NCBI GenBank assembly: GCA_025153445.1
Contig: JANZNS010000004.1
Coordinates: 372,001 to 436,000 of the forward strand
Reading direction: 5' to 3'
DNA from: Marinobacter sp. BGYM27
Lineage (GTDB): Bacteria > Pseudomonadota > Gammaproteobacteria > Pseudomonadales > Oleiphilaceae
DNA: 64,000 nucleotides
This document shows positions 59,323-64,000 of this stretch, piece by piece. The notes beneath the pieces are model-generated. The model had not been told where the DNA came from and ran no database searches. It worked only from the letters and a program-made list of their open reading frames with translations. The first letter of the stretch is position 1; the number at the start of each line of letters is the position of its first letter. The translations under genes and the position numbers were made by a program.

Positions 59323-60360
59323 TCACCCCGAACGTGCCGAACCTTGTCCCAATCGTCGTAAACGGCGGCTCCAGCGGGTCCGGGCATAGCGACGCATATT
59401 GGCAACATTGTCCGTCTCATCCATGATTTCGAGCCCGAGAATCGTTTCGATGATGTCTTCCATCGTCACCAGGCCGGCCCAGACATTTTGCTCGTCGTAG
59501 ACCACCGCCATATGCTGGCGCTGGCGCAGCATGTCCGAGAACAAGCTTTCGATATCCGCTTTGATCCGTGTGGTCATCGCTTCCCGCGCTACCGTCATCA
59601 CCAGCGCATCGCCTTCGGCCGTCAGCACATCGGATTTGTGAACATAACCCAGCGTCGCGTCTTCGTTGTCGACAATCGGGTAACGGGTGAATGGTAGCTT
59701 TTCGTAGTCTTCCCTGAACGCGGCAACCGTCAGGTCCGGCGCCACAAAACGGCAGACTGTGCGGGGCGTCATCACCGAGTCGACGGTAATTTCATGCAGC
59801 CGCAGAATATTCTGGATCACCCGGCGCTCATCCTCGTCCAGTGCCTGATGCTCACGGCCTATCTCCGTCAGCGCGCTGATTTCGGCGCGGATATCAATAT
59901 CGGGTTCCTGGCCGCCAATACGTCGCGTGATGATATTGGAAAACCAGATAAACGGCTTGAGCGGCACCATAATGAACCGCAGCACGACTGGAAGGTAAGG
60001 CGCCAGCTCGCGCCAGAAGCGAGCTCCGATCGTTTTCGGAATAATTTCAGAGAACACCAGAATGGCGAAGGTCATCACCCCTGACGCCACACCAATCCAG
60101 ATTTCGCCGAACACGACGGCCACCTGTGCACCAACGCCAGTGGCACCAACCGTGTGGGCCACGGTATTGAGTGTCAGGATAGCCGCAAGCGGATCGTCAA
60201 TATTGTCTTTGAGCTGCCGCAACTGTTCGAACAGGCGAGGGCGCTGCTCCCGCAGGGACGCAATATAGCTCGGGGTCACGGAAAGCAGGGTGGCTTCAAG
60301 CACCGAGCATAAAAACGAAAAGCCTATGGATATGGCCGCAAAGGCAATGAGCAGTAACAT
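59323..60360 (-). CDS. CNNM/DUF21 and CBS domain membrane protein
   Basis: A 345-residue inner membrane protein. The CNNM (DUF21) domain covers residues 1-165 with about four helices, including LTLNTVAHTVGATGVGAQVA and EIIPKTIGAR, typical of the family; two CBS domains follow (about 185-315). The C-terminal CorC/HlyC domain common in relatives is absent, replaced by a basic tail. CNNM proteins take part in Mg2+ (or Co2+) efflux. The start is taken as ATG 60360 at the head of the first helix; a longer form from 60444 would add 28 residues. Confidence 0.83.
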   Translation of the reverse strand: MLLLIAFAAISIGFSFLCSVLEATLLSVTPSYIASLREQRPRLFEQLRQLKDNIDDPLAAILTLNTVAHTVGATGVGAQVAVVFGEIWIGVASGVMTFAILVFSEIIPKTIGARFWRELAPYLPVVLRFIMVPLKPFIWFSNIITRRIGGQEPDIDIRAEISALTEIGREHQALDEDERRVIQNILRLHEITVDSVMTPRTVCRFVAPDLTVAAFREDYEKLPFTRYPIVDNEDATLGYVHKSDVLTAEGDALVMTVAREAMTTRIKADIESLFSDMLRQRQHMAVVYDEQNVWAGLVTMEDIIETILGLEIMDETDNVANMRRYARTRWSRRLRRLGQGSARSG

Positions 60361-60555
60361 AATCAGAACCGCGAAAAAGCAGGCACTCCAGTCTACGCAA
60401 GTGAGCCCAGCCGGGTAAGGGGCAGAAGGTTGCGGCTTGGTCATCCAGCGCCGGGCATCTGAATAACGGGCGCCAACGTAGTCTGAACTGTAACCGCGGC
60501 GCGCCTGAGTTTCCGGCGCAACCGCCTGCCCTCTTGCTGACGTTTTGGAGTCCGA

Positions 60556-61434
60556 ATGAAGCCTGTTGCCAGTTTGGTTGCCCTGCTATTGCTCGGCGGC
60601 TGTGCCAGCCACCTTAACCCTCCGGACCAGACCATTCATTTCGAGGAAACAGACTGGCATATGCAGCAAAAGGTTCGATATTCACCTGAAGACTGGCCTC
60701 AGGCTTTGTTCGCAGACATTTATCTGCCCGACGATGTCCAATCCGCTCCGGCGGTGCTGCTGGTTCACGGTGGTGGTTGGGAAGGTCGCTCGCGGGACGA
60801 CATGGACAGCATTGCCGAAACCCTGGCGTCCAGAGGCTTTGCTGTCATGAATATTGATTACCGCTTTGCGCCTGTCTATCGCTTTCCCGCGCAACTGCAC
60901 GATCTCCAACAGGCGATGCACTGGCTCCACCGGCAGAGCACGGAGCTGAACATTGATACCCGGCGCATTGGCGCCTTTGGCTATTCATCGGGAGCGCATC
61001 TGGTCAGCCTGCTGGCACTGGTCGCCAGTGAAGGCGGGGCCCTCGACAGCCCTTACGGTGGGCCGGAAACCCGTCCGGTCGCCGTCGTTGCGGGTGGCAC
61101 ACCCTCTGATTTACGCAAGTTTGGTGATGGAAAACTGGTGGAGCAGTTTCTGGGCGGCACAATTGAAACTCACCCCGAAGCCTACACCGCAGCATCGCCC
61201 GTCACTCACATTACCGCGAACGCGCCCCCATTCTTCCTCTATCACGGCGCGTGGGACTCGCTGGTGCCAACGGATCATGCGACGGATTTCCAGGCTGCCC
61301 TGGCCGCCAAAGGCATACCAACGGAAATGGAGATCTTACGTTTACGCGGCCATATCACCACGTTTCTGTTCAGTGGCGGCGCGATTGACGATGGTATCCA
61401 GTTTCTGGGGCGGCAGATGGGTATGGGGGACTAA
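60556..61434 (+). CDS. Alpha/beta hydrolase (esterase) lipoprotein
   Basis: A 292-residue exported hydrolase. The lipobox LLGGC puts the lipid Cys at residue 16. Catalytic features: oxyanion HGGGW (about 71-75), nucleophile GYSSG (about 142-146), Asp in YHGAWDSLVPTDHA (about 235) and His in LRGHITTF (about 266). It resembles the BD-FAE/carboxylesterase group. The substrate is unknown. It is divergent from the CNNM gene. Confidence 0.87.
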   Translation: MKPVASLVALLLLGGCASHLNPPDQTIHFEETDWHMQQKVRYSPEDWPQALFADIYLPDDVQSAPAVLLVHGGGWEGRSRDDMDSIAETLASRGFAVMNIDYRFAPVYRFPAQLHDLQQAMHWLHRQSTELNIDTRRIGAFGYSSGAHLVSLLALVASEGGALDSPYGGPETRPVAVVAGGTPSDLRKFGDGKLVEQFLGGTIETHPEAYTAASPVTHITANAPPFFLYHGAWDSLVPTDHATDFQAALAAKGIPTEMEILRLRGHITTFLFSGGAIDDGIQFLGRQMGMGD

Positions 61435-61471
61435 GTCTCTCACTCGGGCACGCGCCTGATGTTTTAACAGG

Positions 61472-61831
61472 CTACCAGCCGATAAAAGGCCCGATACTCA
61501 AAGCGAGAATAAAAACGACAGCAACCAATACCGCGAGCACTGTCACCGGCCTGCGCCATAACCGCTGGCCGAAAGAGAGTACCGAGCCCTCCTGTTTCTG
61601 CTGCTCGTAAAGGGCCTTCTGAGTGGTAAAGCGCTGTTGCTGGTAGGCCTTCAACAACGCTTTGGCACGCGCCGCCTCATCCGCATCCCGCGCCCAGAAC
61701 CCACCCATGCTGATCCCCCAGCGACTCGGCGGCGTCTCGTAATAGTCCACATTGTTGTCATCGAGTAACGCGCGAACGTCATCAGCCTCGTCGTCAGGCA
61801 CGTTGCGCAGATTCATCAGGAAATGGGGCAT
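61472..61831 (-). CDS. DUF6164 family membrane protein
   Basis: A 119-residue protein. The N-terminal half (MNLRNVPDDEADDVRALLDDNNVDYYETPPSRWGISMGGFWARD) and the C-terminal helix (about 94-116) match DUF6164, a small family of gammaproteobacteria. The function is unknown. It has one C-terminal transmembrane segment. It converges with the esterase gene. Confidence 0.75.
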   Translation of the reverse strand: MPHFLMNLRNVPDDEADDVRALLDDNNVDYYETPPSRWGISMGGFWARDADEAARAKALLKAYQQQRFTTQKALYEQQKQEGSVLSFGQRLWRRPVTVLAVLVAVVFILALSIGPFIGW

Positions 61832-62096
61832 AAGTTACCTATCTATCGGATAAATCAAAATATTTTAACTTTTTTCACAAAAATGGAGCATTTCCTTACA
61901 AACTGAATATTGGTTCATTAATTCATATAGTTAGCGCTTATTTTCTCCGGCAAAACATTACCGAAAGTTTACCTATCCCCAATTTTAGGTATAGCGCCCC
62001 TCTCAGCCTGCCCCTAGATTTCGCACTACTGAAATACCTATCGCCAAAACCGACCCGTTTGAGGGTCGGTCCACGAAATTCGCCGGAGAACTGGAC
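61832..62096. promoter_or_regulatory. Upstream region of the PEGA lipoprotein gene
   Basis: 265 bp with low GC at 61850-61960 and two small inverted repeats: TACCTA...TAGGTA (about 61971-61992) and the hairpin ACCGACCC/GGGTCGGT at 62049-62070. The second lies 26 bp before the start codon, in the likely 5' leader. Confidence 0.45.
62049..62070 (+). other. 5' leader hairpin
   Basis: ACCGACCC, 6-base loop, GGGTCGGT: a perfect 8-bp stem 26 bp before the ATG of the lipoprotein. It might be an upstream terminator without U-tract or a translation-control element. Confidence 0.45.
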
Positions 62097-63299
62097 ATGC
62101 TGCTAAACGTCAAACACTTCGGGGCCCTTGCCCTGATCACGATGCTCGGAGGCTGCGCTGCAATCGATCCTCCCAAGACAACGGTTTATAACATTACCAC
62201 CGTGCCGAGCGGTGCCACTATCTACAAAGGCCCGACACCGGACAACCTGACTGAATACCAGACCACACCATTCAACGCTGTGATGACCAACAATACGAGC
62301 CTGCGCTGGTCAAACAGCTATTTCCAGGCACGTATGGAAGGCTATGAAGATACTGAAGTTTTTCAGCAGCCCATGTTTCCCGTTGGTACACCAACAAGTA
62401 TCAGCTTCACTCTGACTCCGGTGACGGGGACTGAAGAAGATCTGGCACCTTTCCGCGCGACCAATACCATTCCCGCGTACAAGACGTTTCTTGAGCAATA
62501 CCCGAGGACACCGCTCCGGGCTGACGTATACGAGCTTATGATTGAGCGTGCGGCGGTTTCCGGCGAACCCATCAAAGCCTCTCTGGCGCTGGCCGCAGAA
62601 TACCCCGACATGGTGCCGATGCTGAACGAAGACATCCAGCTGTACCTCGTCGGTCCTGAAGGATTGAAAGTATTCCAACTCGCCGATGCGATCGAAACGG
62701 GCGCCCGGTCTGATGATCTTGTTGTGGCCATCCAGGCCGCGGACAGCGGCTACCGACCGTTTACTCTGGAAGAAATTGATCACCTCACTTCCATGGGCTT
62801 TTCCGACGACGTGATCACCGCCATGACAGACAAAACGGAAGCCATCGCCCGCGCCATCGAAGCCGCAAAACATTCACTGGTACTCGCCAATAATACCGGT
62901 CGCTACATGTGCCCCTGGACCAGCGACGGCGTCACCGCTGAATGGGTAGACAAGGCGATCAACGCCAACATGGGCGCCACCGCAGGCTCAGGGCTGGGTG
63001 CAGTAGCCGGCAGCTTCCTCGGTTCACAGTTGCTCGACCAGGTACCGGGTGGCTCGCTGTTGGGCGGTCTGGTTGGTGGTATCGCCGGTTCGGCGGCTGG
63101 CGAGGATGTGGGTCGTGATAGCGCCATTCAGGCGTCTGGCGGCTGGGAGTATATCCGAGCCACGTCCGATCGCTCCTTCAACAACCTCAACGACATGGCC
63201 GTCTACCTCAGCCAGGAATACGGCGGACACTCCAACTACCAGGATGTGATGAACGCCGCGGTTGCGATTTATCCCGAGTTGGCTAACCACATTCGTTAA
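62097..63299 (+). CDS. Lipoprotein with PEGA-like N-terminus and glycine-zipper region
   Basis: A 400-residue lipoprotein. The lipobox MLGGC puts the lipid Cys at residue 20. Residues about 30-105 (VYNITTVPSGATIYKG...) look like a PEGA domain, often found in surface or peptidoglycan-associated lipoproteins. A helical middle section (about 120-260) follows, and residues about 295-345 are a Gly/Ala-rich zipper (GSGLGAVAGSFLGSQ...GGLVGGIAGSAAGEDVG), suggesting membrane insertion or oligomerisation. It ends 57 bp before lpoB and is probably co-transcribed. Function unknown; a role with LpoB in envelope growth is an inference. Confidence 0.75.
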   Translation: MLLNVKHFGALALITMLGGCAAIDPPKTTVYNITTVPSGATIYKGPTPDNLTEYQTTPFNAVMTNNTSLRWSNSYFQARMEGYEDTEVFQQPMFPVGTPTSISFTLTPVTGTEEDLAPFRATNTIPAYKTFLEQYPRTPLRADVYELMIERAAVSGEPIKASLALAAEYPDMVPMLNEDIQLYLVGPEGLKVFQLADAIETGARSDDLVVAIQAADSGYRPFTLEEIDHLTSMGFSDDVITAMTDKTEAIARAIEAAKHSLVLANNTGRYMCPWTSDGVTAEWVDKAINANMGATAGSGLGAVAGSFLGSQLLDQVPGGSLLGGLVGGIAGSAAGEDVGRDSAIQASGGWEYIRATSDRSFNNLNDMAVYLSQEYGGHSNYQDVMNAAVAIYPELANHIR

Positions 63300-63356
63300 T
63301 CATTCCGGGCAATGCTGTCTCTTGCATTGCCCGTCTATTTGTTCAGGAGCCGGATC

Positions 63357-63998
63357 ATGACTCTGACTTACAAAGGCGGCATTTGCACCGCCCTCGCGCT
63401 GTCTTCCTTGCTGCTCACGGGCTGCGCAACACAAATTGAAAATGCTGCAGGTAAGCCTACGGTATACGAAGACCCGTCAACCACCGGCCGTGTCAGTGGC
63501 GTTGGTATTGAAAGCCAGGACGTCGTCGGCATGACCGACCAGATGATGCGCGACATGCTCAGCAATCCCATGCTGACCGGCCGTGACACGTCGCCACGGA
63601 TCATCATCGATAACCAGTACATGCGTAACGAGAGCTCGTCGGTGATTAACACCAACCAGTTGACAGACCGACTGCGCATCGAGCTGAACCGTGCCGCCAA
63701 CGGGCGCATGGTATTCGTTGCCCGCGAACTGTCCGACATGGTCCAGCAGGAACGCGACTTGAAGCGTGATGGCGTGGTTGACGGCGGCACCATTCGCAAA
63801 ACCCGGGCTCAGGCTGGCGCCGATTTCCGTCTGGCAGGTCGCATTACCTCACTGGACGCAGTCGACCGCAGCACCGGTACCAAATCCCGTTATAGCCAGA
63901 TCACATTTGAAATGGTTGATCTCGAACTGGGCACCATTGTCTGGAGCGGCTTGTATGAAATGCGCAAGGCAGCACAAGACAATGTCCTTTACCGGTAA
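63357..63998 (+). CDS. lpoB: Penicillin-binding protein activator LpoB
   Basis: A 213-residue outer membrane lipoprotein that reaches through the periplasm to stimulate PBP1b. The lipobox LLTGC gives Cys22. The YcfM/LpoB core is visible: VSGVGIESQDVVGMTDQMMRDML, PRIIIDNQYMRNESSSVINTNQLTDRLRIELNRAANGRMVFVAR and ADFRLAGRITSLDAVDR...YSQITFEMVDLELGTIVWSG. ATG 63357 has CAGGAG upstream. The stop is at the window end, so the gene is complete. It is preceded by the PEGA lipoprotein. Confidence 0.92.
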   Translation: MTLTYKGGICTALALSSLLLTGCATQIENAAGKPTVYEDPSTTGRVSGVGIESQDVVGMTDQMMRDMLSNPMLTGRDTSPRIIIDNQYMRNESSSVINTNQLTDRLRIELNRAANGRMVFVARELSDMVQQERDLKRDGVVDGGTIRKTRAQAGADFRLAGRITSLDAVDRSTGTKSRYSQITFEMVDLELGTIVWSGLYEMRKAAQDNVLYR

Positions 63999-64000
63999 AT

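Noticed and set aside
1-64000. CRISPR array, prophage, transposon or rRNA operon
   Set aside because: No regularly spaced repeats, integrase, transposase, terminal repeats or rRNA sequence were seen anywhere in the window.

Overview
The window is chromosomal DNA from a moderately GC-rich gammaproteobacterium. The gene content suggests a salt-tolerant, probably marine member of the Oceanospirillales/Alteromonadales type: an Ala-zipper Lpp/OprI lipoprotein, LpoB, YfbR, NhaP2, an ectoine-type ectA-ectB-ask operon, ProVWX and an AapJQMP amino acid transporter. Species cannot be fixed from the sequence. No rRNA, CRISPR array, prophage, insertion sequence or plasmid marker was seen. One tRNA (Gly, anticodon CCC) is present.

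Layout. 0-6.3 kb: the end of an MFS transporter, a DUF3565 gene, a SlyA/MarR regulator, and a Fur-box-preceded siderophore operon (FhuF-like reductase, fhuC, fhuD, fhuB) on the minus strand. 6.3-8.1 kb: a yybP-ykoY manganese riboswitch in front of a GDT1/MneA-type exporter, then an MscS channel. 8.4-13.5 kb: envelope genes (an L,D-transpeptidase facing Lpp, a second L,D-transpeptidase), a COG0523 GTPase and a K+/H+ antiporter. 13.6-21.3 kb: a CHASE-PAS-GGDEF cyclase, tRNA-Gly, a sterol-desaturase-family protein, NDH-2, a TetR regulator with a long palindromic operator next to an AhpD-like gene, and a PEBP-like protein. 21.4-25.6 kb: aapJQMP. 26-31.3 kb: an ECF sigma/anti-sigma pair divergent from a four-gene operon (DUF547, radical SAM, sodium:solute symporter, degenerate metallophosphoesterase). 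31.5-35.1 kb: ectA, ectB and ask, with no ectC. 35.2-41.1 kb: two small-protein genes, tag, pdxH and proVWX. 41.3-47.3 kb: a DUF748 giant, yfbR, queE/queC, an exonuclease and a small membrane protein. 47.3-48.3 kb: about 1 kb without convincing genes but full of hairpins and intrinsic terminators. 48.3-55.3 kb: a response regulator, a membrane protein, a 1186-residue hybrid kinase and small unknown genes. 55.3-64 kb: a serine hydrolase, MtfA, a second diguanylate cyclase, a CNNM protein, an esterase lipoprotein, and a PEGA/glycine-zipper lipoprotein directly ahead of lpoB.

How the genes fit together. Osmoadaptation is the dominant theme (ect genes, ProVWX, MscS, K+/H+ antiporter), followed by cell-wall anchoring and synthesis (Ldt/Lpp, LpoB), metal handling (Fhu, MneA, COG0523) and c-di-GMP or phosphorelay signalling.

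The best candidate for an undescribed system is the ECF locus at 26-31.3 kb. Two promoter-like elements of the form AAC-N16-CGTC lie back to back between the sigma gene and the radical SAM operon, so both arms look like one regulon. Other notable points are the missing ectC, the structured RNA region at 47.5-48.2 kb with a possible terminator/antiterminator switch, and a desaturase reading frame that ends inside the antisense strand of the tRNA gene.
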